Shown here: positions 1 to 10,899 of the stretch, one piece after another
Numbering within the stretch: position 1 is the first letter of the stretch
Layout of the letters: every line of letters begins with the position of its first letter
Source: Cryptomeria japonica
Taxonomy: Eukaryota; Streptophyta; Pinopsida; Cupressales; Cupressaceae
Reading direction: 5' to 3'
Length of the DNA: 64,000 nucleotides
Assembly: GCF_030272615.1 (NCBI RefSeq)
Contig: NC_081415.1
Location: 372,225,009 to 372,289,008 of the forward strand
Position numbers and translations under genes: made by a program
The notes under the pieces: generated by a model
Told to the model about the DNA's origin: nothing
Databases searched by the model: none
Seen by the model: only the letters and a program-made list of their open reading frames with translations

Positions 1-1
1 G

Positions 2-637
2 GAAATCCAGTTATGTGTAGAATTTAGGGATCTCAATAGGGGCTCCCTTAAAGACCATTACCCACTTCCTTCCATGGAAAAATTGTCTAAAGTAAGTGGT
101 TGGGAGAGATTTTCATTCTTCGATGGATAATCATGATATAATCATATCCTAGTTCAAGAATCAAACCAATTTAAAACTACATTTACTACTAAATGGGCCA
201 CTTATGCCTATTGTAAGAGAAGAAAGGGTTCCCTTACCTCTTAGAATTCCCAATCTTAACTTAGCACATCAATTAGAGATCATAAAGAATGATGCCATGA
301 CAATTAGATATGCAAAGCTGATGGAGCTAGAAGAAATCAAAGGGACAACTATGTAGGCTCTTGAGATTCACCGAGGACAAGTCAAAATAAATTTTGTCAT
401 AAAGGCCACTCATAGGATCTTCAAGGTTGGTGATCTTATCCTAAAGTGGGATGTTGACCAATCCAAACTAGGTAGGCACTCAAAATTTGATGCAATATGG
501 AGTGGCTCATATGTCATCACCAACTGCAAGGAGGCCAACTCTTTCCACCTATCCAGACTCAATGGTGAAGCCCTTCCCATTGTAGTCAATGGAATCCACC
601 TGAAAGATTGCTCTTGGGGCATTTTCAAGCCCTTGTA
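2..637 (+). pseudogene. Ty3/gypsy pol remnant: RT fragment fused to integrase C-terminus
   Basis: Positions 2-225 read as a reverse transcriptase fragment: VEFRDLNRGSLKDHYPLPSM, then, after a stop codon at the YNQ region, FKTTFTTKWATYAY. From about 230 the reading changes to the integrase C-terminal tail: LPLRIPNLNLAHQLEI, then KVGDLILKW and GSYVITNCKEANSFHL, ending at the TAA at 635-637. The rest of RT, RNase H and the integrase core are absent, so this is an internally deleted gypsy copy. The left end is cut by the window edge. The family assignment rests on RT and integrase-tail similarity only. The clade is not clear, and it looks different from the Tat-like elements further right. Confidence 0.8.
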
Positions 638-2899
638 ATTAGATAGTTTAGTTTTCAACTTTCCAAGAAGTGCATGAGCATAGGCTATTCCTCCCTGAAA
701 TGGCACAATTTTAATCATTTGTAGGTTACAAAGGAAAATTATCCTTCTTGTTGTAAACCTTTTTGAATCTATGCCCAATGGATTTCCCAAGCCTACTGAT
801 CTTATGCCAAGTGGGATTGCATCCCCTTTAAGTTACCAGAAATGTTGACATTTTTCATCTCATCCTTGAAGCCATTAGTTACAACTGATCTAAGAGATCA
901 TGAATGGCTTAAACATCCCTGCATAATTCCTAGACCCTTAAAGGCATTTTTTCCCTTAGCCATTTTGGCCTTATTCTAATTTGTTCTTGATTAGCATGGG
1001 AAATTATATCACTTAAAACAACAGACTGGAGTGTCCCTTGTTCATCGTAGAACTGGCCCTATCTTACCTACTATCAACAAATGTTGTATCACATGGTTCG
1101 CATCGGTCAAGGTCAATTGCCGCTTGCCCCTGTAATGTTATGATCACTCGTTGGTATTATTGCTAGTTGTCTGATTGCTAGTTTTCAACGGCCAATGATA
1201 AATGTTATTTAAGGTTGTAATCTTGTGATTGATGGCTAAGGGTTACTGGGAGTTGTTGGTCGTAGGATTCACAACTATTAGGGTTGACCGATGGTTCCCC
1301 CTGCGATGTTGTGATGGATTGCTAGGGGTTATCGTGGATGTTAGGCTGCATCATCATGATAGTTAAGAACAAAATCATTTTAGGATGTGATGTTGCGATA
1401 GGGGTAGTAGTGGTGACTAGATGTTGGGGTATAGGGTTTGTAGTGGTTAGTGAAGTGGACTATTTTGAGTTGTGATCCCATGAGATCCTGCCATGTGTCC
1501 AGTCTTGCGATGATTAGGGGGTTCGATCAAATAGTGGGGCTGATAAATTTTCATGGAAAAATGATGCTCGTCTGATTTTGCTTGAGGGAAAGATCGATGG
1601 TGATGTTTTAACCAGTCATTATGAGGGTCTTCTTGAGGGTTTTCTTGATGCATCTCAATCATTCATCCATCTGCAAAAGAAAGATCTAGTGGTTGAGATT
1701 CAAATTTGAGGGTGAATGTTGGATTTCAAATGGTGACATTATGGTTATCAACCTTTTGGTTCAGAATTGGATGTAGTTTCCATCGATACACCAAATCTGA
1801 TTAGATTGCACTCCTAACCACTTTCCAGGTGTTGTGGGATGATTTTCATTACTCTTTCTAACTCTGCAGAATTTTCCCAAGGTCTTCCATTCCTATTTAT
1901 TTATCGATGAGACCATTTTCGACCTAATAGAAGACTTCAGACGCCATCCTATAAAGGGCCTCCCTAATTTTTTGAGAGGTTGTTATTCTTTCCCAGTTCT
2001 ACAGGACACTTTCAGACATGCAACAATCAGATCTAATCTAATTTCTTTTCCTCTGTAACCTGACCCTAGTCGGTTAGGGTTTATAAACTTGATGTAAATT
2101 AGAGTTATTCCTGATCTATAAAGGAAAAATTGTAACATATTCTCAAGGTCTTTTCCATTTTCTCTTACAAAATTCTACGATTTCTGCAGTTATAGTTGCC
2201 TTGCCTTCATGTTAATAAATTATATGTTTTACCTTATCTCTTTTGACAAATATATTGTGTCATTCACCTTTCATTTGCAATATTTCTTTCTCTATTTTTC
2301 CAAAATTTTAGATTGTATCAAATGTGCTTATGTGTGTTGTTTGAGGATATCTCTCATTCCCTCTCAGCATCATATTAGGTTCTAGCCTTTCTATTTTTCT
2401 TTGGAGATAGCTGATAGATTGGGATTTGTGTATGTCCTTTGGTGGTTTATTGATATCTTGTGCACTCATAGGTAGGGAAGGATCACTTCAATCTTGGTGT
2501 ATCACCTCTTTTCCCTTTCAGCATTTCTTCTCCCTTTTCCCCTCTAGATCAGTAGAATAGGCTTTACAAGTGTTGGATTGGTCTAGAACTGCACCCTGAT
2601 TAGAAAGGAAGTCAACCTTCTCTAGAGATTCAACCTCACATGCACAAGGTCCCACACTTGGAGGTTGTTTCTATGTTTCACAAGGTTGTTGAGCAGTAGT
2701 GTTTAGCGAGGGTGAAAACACTTGTGATAACAGGAACCACCATAATGAAAGATGGGTAAACCTAATAGATCTAACCATAATTCAAATATGAAAAGGGTTG
2801 AAATTCTGATTAGATATTATTGGTTATGTATTGCCCCCTCTTTTTATTTGAAGATCGGATGATAATTATGAAATTAGGGTAAAACCATGAATAATTGAA
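638..2899. other. No gene seen; AT-rich non-coding DNA
   Basis: No reading frame here resembles a known protein. Stretches around 1050-1450 repeat GT-rich words such as 'ttgtgattg' and 'gatgttgcgat' loosely, and 2040-2120 looks like transcribed leader or LTR DNA, but I could not define boundaries, a primer-binding site or target-site duplications. It is most likely decayed retroelement sequence. Confidence 0.4.
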
Positions 2900-3842
2900 G
2901 TAGATTGTCAAAAAAAAACTACTACAAATATCTCACAGAGTTGCAAACTGAGATTTGGGCAAAAGAAGATGTTTAGAACTTATTCCCAAAAGTTAGACCT
3001 GATTTTTTGGGACAAAGTATTTTTTCTTCATTGAAAGTTAAACTTCTTCTTCACTATTGACTTTGCCAGATTTCCCAATATATATCTTGCACATGTTCCC
3101 TGCACATAGAAAGAAAGGAAATATGGTTGTGCATAGGGTTTTTCTTAAGTCAAAACCCAGTTGAGGAATGAACCTTGAATAAAATAATGCAAATACTAAA
3201 ATAAATCCTAAGGAGATATACCTCAAATCTAGAATTGTTGATAGAATGATTGATGATGCAATACTCTTTTAATGTAATCATAAATGTTGAATGTAATGGC
3301 ATGAAAAACACATGAACATGAAAAATCTAATCACACACACATTCTTGCATGAAGATTGATGTAACTTTGCTCCATAATGCTCAAAGGATAAAATGTAGCC
3401 TTGAATCTTTGAAAATGCTTGATAATGAATGCTTCACAGATGCATGAATGATACAAATGGAGTCTTAGATTGAAAATGAATTGATAGGATGTCTTTATAT
3501 AGGATTCCCTAGGTAAGTTACCGATTAGGCTGAGCTCCCACGATCAAGTGTAGCCACGAGGACCAAATGTCATCGGGGACAGAAAGAGCCAATCCCATTT
3601 GAAATTGGGGCATGTTTAAGGAGGACTAGGGAATGTTGGGGTCCCCTAGTCTAGGACCAAAAAAAGGGAAATGGGGAGAGGACAATCTCTAGGATGGGGC
3701 CCACACAATGGTGTCAATAGGTGATATCAAGGTTGAGACTTAAAATGAATTAAAATAGACCTAGGGGGAATAAAATTAGGACATGCTAAAGTAGATTAAA
3801 ATTGAGGTATAAATTTTACCAGTTATAATTTACAACACTACA
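2900..3842 (-). repeat. Probable 3' LTR of a minus-strand gypsy element (left end approximate)
   Basis: On the minus strand a polypurine tract (complement of 3843-3857, reading AAAGTGGGGGCTAAA) is followed directly by TGTAGTGTTGTAAATT, the expected order for a polypurine tract and LTR start. A TATA-like box, TATATAAAG on the minus strand, lies at 3493-3501. The part at about 2940-3210 is related, in opposite orientation, to 60318-60550. The left end and any target-site duplication could not be fixed, so the start coordinate is an estimate. Confidence 0.5.
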
Positions 3843-5220
3843 TTTAGCCCCCACTTTAACGGGAGTATGATCCTATGCAAATGGTCACAACAAAGTAGAA
3901 ATATGAGAGAGAGGAGCAATTAGGAGAAAGATCGCAAGGAGATAAGACATCACTAATTTCAAGGAACTAAGCCCTCAATCTTAGTATCTTAACTCACACA
4001 ATCATATGAAAGGACACATAAGACAAGACACACACAACATAAGGGGTTAGTACTAAAAATAAAAAAGGCTCTAAGTCCACTAGTTGAAGATACCTCCATA
4101 ATCAAATGTGTCAACCACTAATATCATTCTCAAAATGCTATCACAAGATCACAAGTGATCACATAAAAAGAGAAAGAGCACGCATCAAATAATGAACCAT
4201 GATCCACAAATAGAAAAGTTATGAGCTCATGGGGAAGAGAAAAGGAAGAACATGGATGCCACGGGCTAGCAAGTTGCATTATGCTAGGTGAACTATGAGA
4301 AGGAGATCAAGAGATGTCATTGAATTGATAGGCTAGCAAGTTGTGTTATGCTAGGTGACCCACGAGAACATGAATACTCATGGGACAACAAGTTGTATTA
4401 TGTTGTGTGATTCATTTAAAGATGTAGAGTCAAAATAATCTGGCAAGTTGTGCTATGCTAATTCCACTCTCTAAAAAAGGAAGAGTTGAATGGTCTAGCA
4501 AGTTGTGTTATCCTACGCAAATCACCCTCTTACATATGTTGTTGTCTATTTTCAGGAGTTAAGCATCTCATATAAGACTTGTTGGTCTGGTTTCGAGCAT
4601 GCAACAACCTGCATAAGACATGAAATAAAAACAAATATGTCTAGTTTTCAGTATGAAACATCTCGTATAAGACTTTTCAGTTTGGTTTCGAGAATAACTA
4701 CCCTATAAAAGACATGCAAAAGGTTGTGTCTAGTTTTGGCAATGAAGCATCTTGCATAAGACTTGTTGGTTTGGTTTCAAGAATGAACACCCTATATAAG
4801 ACATGAAAAATATAGTACAAAGAGGGCATTATGCATGCCACCCCCTCTCACCCCCTTAAGATGTCAACATAGTCATATGTTGATGTCTTAAGGAAGCTAG
4901 AACAAGGATACACACCTTCAACACCAAGGAGATATCCTTTTGGGAAACAATGTTCATAAATCCAATCTAAAGAGGCATAACTATTATAAGCAAGGAAAAG
5001 ATTGTTAAAAAAGAGATATCTTGCAACAAGTATAAATAGAATCCTTATGAGGAGAAGATGGAAGAGATCTTTGCTCAAAAGACATCTAACTCTAAGAGGA
5101 CACACAACTCTTGCATAAGAGAGAATCCTCAAGAAAACACACATCTTCACGCAAGGAATGACATCATATGATAAGAAAACACCACTCAACAAAGGAAAAG
5201 TGGATCCTTAGAAAGGATAG
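3843..5220 (-). repeat. Gypsy 3' internal region with two tandem-repeat blocks
   Basis: This follows the polypurine tract at 3843-3857. Block one (about 4263-4515) has five units spaced 55-66 bp that share GCAAGTTGTGTTATGCTAGG. Block two (about 4555-4800) has three units of about 95 bp sharing GCATCTCATATAAGACTTG and TGGTTTCGAG. There are no convincing coding frames. The position between a lost pol and the LTR is inferred from the polypurine tract. Confidence 0.5.
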
Positions 5221-6679
5221 GAAAAATCAACGCCCCTGAAGAGCCCCATTTTTGATACTTTATTTAGACCCTTTTCACTATTTGAAACTCCTTTGTGCCG
5301 TTAAGAGACATGAAATTACACAACTTATGTCTATTTTAAGAAATAACTTTAAGTAAACCTTTCATGTCTTAAAGCCTTTTTCAATGAATGCCACGAACGC
5401 TAGATGAATGTTCTTTTGGTTATGAATGATGATAACTGTTATGTTTTAAGTGATTTCTAATGAACAGGGATCTTTGTGTGCTTAACCTTTTGAATGTAGC
5501 TATTATGAGGATATTTTCACGTTGTTAAGAAATCAGGGAATGTGGTTTCCAAGTTGTAGTAGAGTTGAAAGGAGATCCAAGACAACAAACCAGGAAGGAG
5601 TCAATTTTGATATAAATAGTTAACCAACTATTATGTCATTTAACAACTCTTTGATTCAGTTCAAGAGCAATTATCTTCTCATTTAATCACCATGTTCATT
5701 GGTGGAGTAAAAATAGGAGGAATATGTTATGAAGAATAATCACCATGAGCAGAGTCCTACTCTATTTCAACCTTTATGTTCTTTGTTTTCATGTTTTCAA
5801 TAAAAGCCATCCTCCTAATCTTTAGGAGTGGAGCAGCTAAAGTAGTTAGTTAATAAAATATCTTCTCTCTTGTAAATTCAATAAGCCTATTCTCAAAAAG
5901 GCTAGTGAGAAGATATGTAATTTACTATTTTGCTGAGCATTAGAAATAAAGAACCAACTCATGTTATCTCTGTTATTCATGTGAGTGCATAATGGATTTT
6001 TGAATGCATAGTATCTTAGTTTTAAGTTAGTTGTTGGGAATAATCATCCAAGGGGGCCCACTTGGTGAGGATTCCATTTGTTCAGTTTTTAGTTGTTTTC
6101 AATTTTTTTCATAGTATAGTTTTAATACTTGAATACTCCTATAGCCACAAAAACTCTATTTTTTGATTGTTCCTGTAGCCAAGGTAGATTATAACTATTT
6201 CTTTACTGGTTGGAGTTCTACTATTCTTGAGAAAGTTTTGTCAACATTTACCTTAATAGAAAATAGTTAATGGTTTCTAGGTTTATTTTCTTTCTATCAT
6301 TTCCTTTCCTATTTTTTGTTTTTGGATCGAGAAGCTCTTAGTGCACAAACAGTGTTGTCCCAATTCAAGTTTAATGTCCCTGGGTTGATTGATAAATGAG
6401 ATTTAGTAAAAGGATTGATGGCTACTTAGTGAAGACATTTTGTCTGTAGGTTGAGGTGTTAGGCCCAGTTATCTACCCATTGTTGAATTCCTTACATTTT
6501 TTACACTGTTGTTGGGGATGGTGGCAAGCTAAGAGTTTGTTAGGACTTAGAGAAGTTTTTTTGTTGCATTTTTAAAGTAGAACCTTTTGTTTTCACAAGA
6601 AATAGGATCATATATGAACAAATTACATCACCATATTAATCTTTAGTAAGCATATTGGAATTAAGTTAAAAATTGCATG
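5221..6679. other. No gene seen
   Basis: AT-rich sequence with no recognisable protein, RNA gene or element boundary. It lies between the minus-strand LTR-related repeats and a gypsy gag, and probably consists of decayed retroelement leader or flank. Confidence 0.35.
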
Positions 6680-9181
6680 CATAGGAGAAGGAGAAGGGAT
6701 GCTTATGGAAGCTTCCTTCCTCAAGAACCTAATCTTGAAAATCACTCATCTGACCAAGAATTTAACTCTTTTGATGCAAATGAAATAAAATTATTTTGCT
6801 AACCTTTTTCAAGATTTGGGATAGATTGAACCACCTCCTCAAGAACCACCATTTTAACAACACCTTGAAAATATTTGGCCTCTTGTTGTCTATCAAGAAA
6901 ATATAGTTGCCCAAGCTAATAATGCTCAACCCACTTTTGAGTTTCATATCCTTGACCAGAATCAACTTCCAAGCTAATAATGCTCAACCCACTTTTGAGT
7001 TTCATATCCTTGACCAGAATCAACTTCCTAATCTCAAGAATATTTAGCTTCAACTCTTTCTAAATTCTATGGTTTGGTGATAGAGGACCCAGACACCTTC
7101 TTGTTTGAGTTTGATATCCTATGTAGGAGCTATGACTATAATACTAATTCTCATAGGCTCAAATTGTTTCCTACCAAATTGAAGGAATCCGCTCTGAGAT
7201 GGTTTATGAGTTTAGGTGTGGATACCATAACCTATTGGGATGAGATAAAGGAGAAATTCCTTAAGAAGTATATGGACTATTCTAGAGGTAGTGATATGCA
7301 TGGAGATGATATTTTTTAGGATGTCATAGAGGGGAGATGAGAGTTTGGAAGACTATTTTGAAAGATTCTTGTCTAGCTTTAAGAAATCTTAGTATAATAT
7401 ATTGAGTGAAAAATCTCATATGTTGATCTTCTTAAAAGGAATTAATGATGAATGCATGGATGCATTGGACCTTATGGGAGAGTGAAATGTTACCCAAGTT
7501 GATTGGGGTGATATAAGGAAGCTTTGTCAAAATTATTCTAGATTTTCTCTCAAGAAGGCTAGAGGTTACACACCTGGCATAAACAAGACAATTTGGGAGT
7601 TTCAAGGATGTGAATAACATATTTTATAAAAGAATTTAAAGGAGACATCATTTACAACATGACTACACAATTGGATACATTTTAAGCCAAGCAGAAACAT
7701 GATGAGGTAGAGGTAATGTTGGTTGAGTTTTGACCCCATAGCAAATAAAAGAAAAGAGATTGCAGATGTAAGAAGATAGCTAGTATAGAAAGAAAACAAG
7801 TGCAGCTAGAATTTAGGCCAATTGAAGATGATGAGGGGTATATATTCTACATTTCACAAAGGAGCTCATGAACTCTAAGACAAGGTATGCCTTCGGACCC
7901 TCTATCTTTCGGTGGTCCTTATTCAAATCCTTATGCACCTAATAATCAATGGCAATCCTCGTACCCTCCAAAATTTGGTAATTATGGACCACAACCATAG
8001 AATTACCAACAAAATCATTGGCCAAATTATCAAAATCCTATCCTCCTCCTTAGTGGCAACTACCACTAGTAAACTAATAGAAAACACCGCAATGGAAAGG
8101 AGGACAAAAATCGTCCAATCAGACAACTAGTTACTTGAAACCACAAGCACCACCTAATTAACTAGCTATTATGGCTCCTACAAATGCAAATACCAATGCA
8201 CCCAAGCCTACTCAATTACCAGCTTAGCCTGCACCTAGTCCCAATAATAGACTATAGTAGCAGCATGCCTATTCCACAGTTTCTATCTAATATCCTACAT
8301 ATGTCATGAATATAAGTGATATACACCTGGGTTCAGGAACAACCTTACTAGCACCTACTCCTCCTATTATTATTCAGCTCCCTATGGAAGAAGGAGAGAA
8401 GATAAATACCAATCTGACCTCACATGACCCACTTGTTCAAGAAAATCGATCAAGGACTCCCGATCCAATCCAAGAAAAAGATCCACTACCATCATTCCCT
8501 CAGAGGTTGGTAACCACGTAGCCTAAGATAGAACCAACCTTTGATTTCTTGGATCTACTAAAGAATGTGTGTGTCAAAATACCCTTATTCCAGATGATTA
8601 GCGATCCACTTATTTATAACAAGGCAATAAGGGATGCATGCCTCAAGAAGTCGGACAAGAAAAAGAAAGATCCAACAACAATGCATGTAATGGATCATTT
8701 AACAGATATAATGCTAGGGAAAGTAATTATGCATAAATATTTTGATCTTGGTAGTCTAGTGGTAGCAGTAACCATCAATGGGATTATAGTTCACCAGTTC
8801 CCTCATAGATATAAGGGTTGCCATTAATGTCATGACCAATGATATAATCCATCATCTCAAAATCACCAATCTAAGACCCACTCCTACTATCCTTCAATTG
8901 TTTGGTAGCTCTATTGTTAAACCAGATGGCATTACAGAATATCTTATTATTATTTTGGACTCCTGGGAGTACCCAACTGACTTCATGGTCTTATCTCCTA
9001 AAGCTACTCTAGGGGGATATCCAATCATCTTGGGGAGGCCTTGGTTAGCCACAATAGATGCCTACATAGGATGTAGATCGGGGAATAATACTATCTCCAT
9101 TGGGGATAGTACCAAAAATCACATGTTATATCCTCCAGCCCAACCACATGAAGGGTCAAATTATCTTATTTGGACCTATCA
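6680..9181 (+). pseudogene. Ty3/gypsy gag and protease remnant
   Basis: Gag is clearest at 7065-7319, with KFYGLVIEDPDTFLFEFDIL, LKLFPTKLKESALRWF and WDEIKEKFLKKY, which are typical plant gypsy capsid words. After many stops and frameshifts a Q/P/N-rich linker follows (7880-8300). At 8549-8827 there is the pre-protease block DLLKNVCVKIPL, then LTDIMLGK and VTINGI. The protease continues in another frame after the frameshift near 8800 and ends in GYPIILGRPWLATIDAYIGC at about 9017-9085. RT onward is missing: the copy stops where an opposite-strand LTR begins (9182). Several stops sit where Gln is expected. This family differs from the Tat-like elements at 17-30 kb and 41-48 kb. Confidence 0.85.
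6911..7028 (+). repeat. 58-bp perfect tandem duplication inside gag
   Basis: Two adjacent copies begin CCAAGCTAATAATGCTC at 6911 and 6969, with a period of 58 bp, so the duplication adds a frameshift (58 is not a multiple of 3). It lies in the N-terminal part of the gag remnant. The copies look identical, so the duplication is recent compared with the decay around it. Confidence 0.9.
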
Positions 9182-10341
9182 TGTCTGTGAAGTAGGATAC
9201 CTATAGCTACAACACAAACACTCAATAGATCATTACAAGCATGGTTAGAAAATTAAAAGCAAATGAAAGATAAACCATTACAACGTGACCTATCACCTCC
9301 TAAGAGAAGCGAGTGTGGATTTGCTCTTAGATCTGGATAAGCAATCTCAATGACTTGACTACACCTAGACGAAGGATTTGAAATCATAATGATATGCAAC
9401 CTAGATGAGATTAATTATGCTAGATTGATCTGGGAGTCTAATTAAGCTAATGATATGCATGATTAAGCTATGATGATGATGATACAATTAAGCTAGAAAA
9501 GAGATTGATTAAGCTACATGATTCAACAATTATGCTAGAAAAATGATCAAATTAAACTAGATCTAAGATGCAATTGCCTATAATAACAATGCTCAAATGA
9601 TATGCTAGAATGGATATGCCTATATTAACAATGCCTAAATTGATATGAGATTGGATCCTTTGTCCTCCAAAATGGGGGATATTTATAGGATTTCAAAGGC
9701 CAGGGGTGATGTGGCAGGAATCAACGGTCAAGATTGAGGTTGAAGATACCAAGGGTGAAATTGGAGGAGGTTGGAGAAGAGGTTGGAGGGAGGGACACTT
9801 GTCATCTCTGTGGTGAAAAGCATAAAGGATCCTTTCTCATAAGAGGGAAAGTGTCCAAGAGAGGAGACATGTGGCAAAAGCGCCATGTCTCTCAAGGGGA
9901 GAATATCCACACCATAGGAGGTTAGGATAAGGAGGTTAGGATGTGCAAGATAGGATAGGGTTAGGTGAAATGGATTAGGTTAGAGGGATGGTTAGGCTAG
10001 GTGGTTAAAAGTTAGGAGGCATGTGGTAAATTTGAATTTAAAAATTCAAATAATAGGAAAAGGCTAATTAACTTTCAACAACTCATAAATTGATTTGTTT
10101 TAATTAATTAGGGGATTAGAAGAAATGAATTAAATGGGGGGAGGATTAATTAATTTGAATTAATTAATCAAAGGGGGCTATTGAAATGAACCTATTATAT
10201 AAATCCTTAGATTTATTAATAAGTAGATGAATGGGAGAATTTAATCAAATTGGTAATGAATTCAATTAAATTAGGAAGGGGGATTAATTAAATAATTGCT
10301 TATTCAATTAATTATCTTCAGACCATTTTTAGGTGTATACA
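9182..10341 (-). repeat. LTR of a minus-strand gypsy element (3' LTR)
   Basis: On the minus strand the sequence just right of 10341 reads as a polypurine tract (complement of TTTTACCCCTCTTTGAAG) followed by TGTATACACC, matching the tract-plus-LTR pattern of the other gypsy elements here. The left end is placed at TGTCTGTGAAGTAGG because the same sequence restarts at 10484. 9186-9640 and 10488-10889 are close direct repeats. The middle part is rich in TTAATTAATT, as in the other gypsy LTRs of this window. Confidence 0.7.
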
Positions 10342-10483
10342 TTTTACCCCTCTTTGAAGCGAGGTGTGATGATGTGTTGATTCAAAGAATAATCTCATTT
10401 TGATGATGATATTGGTTCAATAGGATGCCCCAGATATTGATTGATAAATTGTGGTACGATGACAAAAATGTCATGTGTGTGAA
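10342..10483 (-). other. Residual internal segment between two LTR copies
   Basis: Only about 140 bp separate the two LTR copies. It starts with the polypurine tract (10342-10359, minus strand) and ends near a small hairpin, ATGACA/TGTCAT, at about 10468-10484. No primer-binding site or coding sequence remains, so the element has lost almost all its interior. Confidence 0.6.
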
Positions 10484-10889
10484 GTAGGATACCTACAACT
10501 GCAACACAAACACTCAATACATCATTACAAGCATGGTTACCAAATTAAAAGCAAATGAAAGATAAACCATGACAAAGAAACCTATCGCCTCCTAAGAGAT
10601 GTGAGTGTGGATTTGCTCTCCAATCTGGATAAGCAATCCCAGTGACTTGAATACACCTAGATTGAGGATTTGAAATGATAATGATATGCAAGCTTATTGA
10701 GATTGATTATACTAGATTGATCCAAGAGTCTAATTAATCTAATGATATGCATGATTAAGCTATGATGATGATGCAATTAAGCTAGAAATGAGATTGATTA
10801 AGCTACATGATTTAATAATTATGCTAGAAAATGATCAAATTAAACTATATTTAAGATGCAATTTCCTAGAATAACAATGCTCAAATGAT
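10484..10889 (-). repeat. Second LTR copy, interrupted by a LINE
   Basis: Direct repeat of 9182-9620 (shared blocks include GTGAAGTAGGATACCT and GTGTGGATTTGCTCT). It is interrupted after AATGCTCAAATGAT by the LINE at 10890 and continues at 15604-15631, where ATGATAGAATGGATATTCCT matches 9600-9625. It then stops abruptly at a junction with a different gypsy LTR. Confidence 0.8.
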
Positions 10890-10899
10890 GGGTGTTGAT

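Noticed and set aside
3038-3226. 62-codon minus-strand frame as a gene
   Set aside because: Its relative at 60318-60505 conserves nucleotides of an LTR/leader, not a full frame; treated as LTR sequence.
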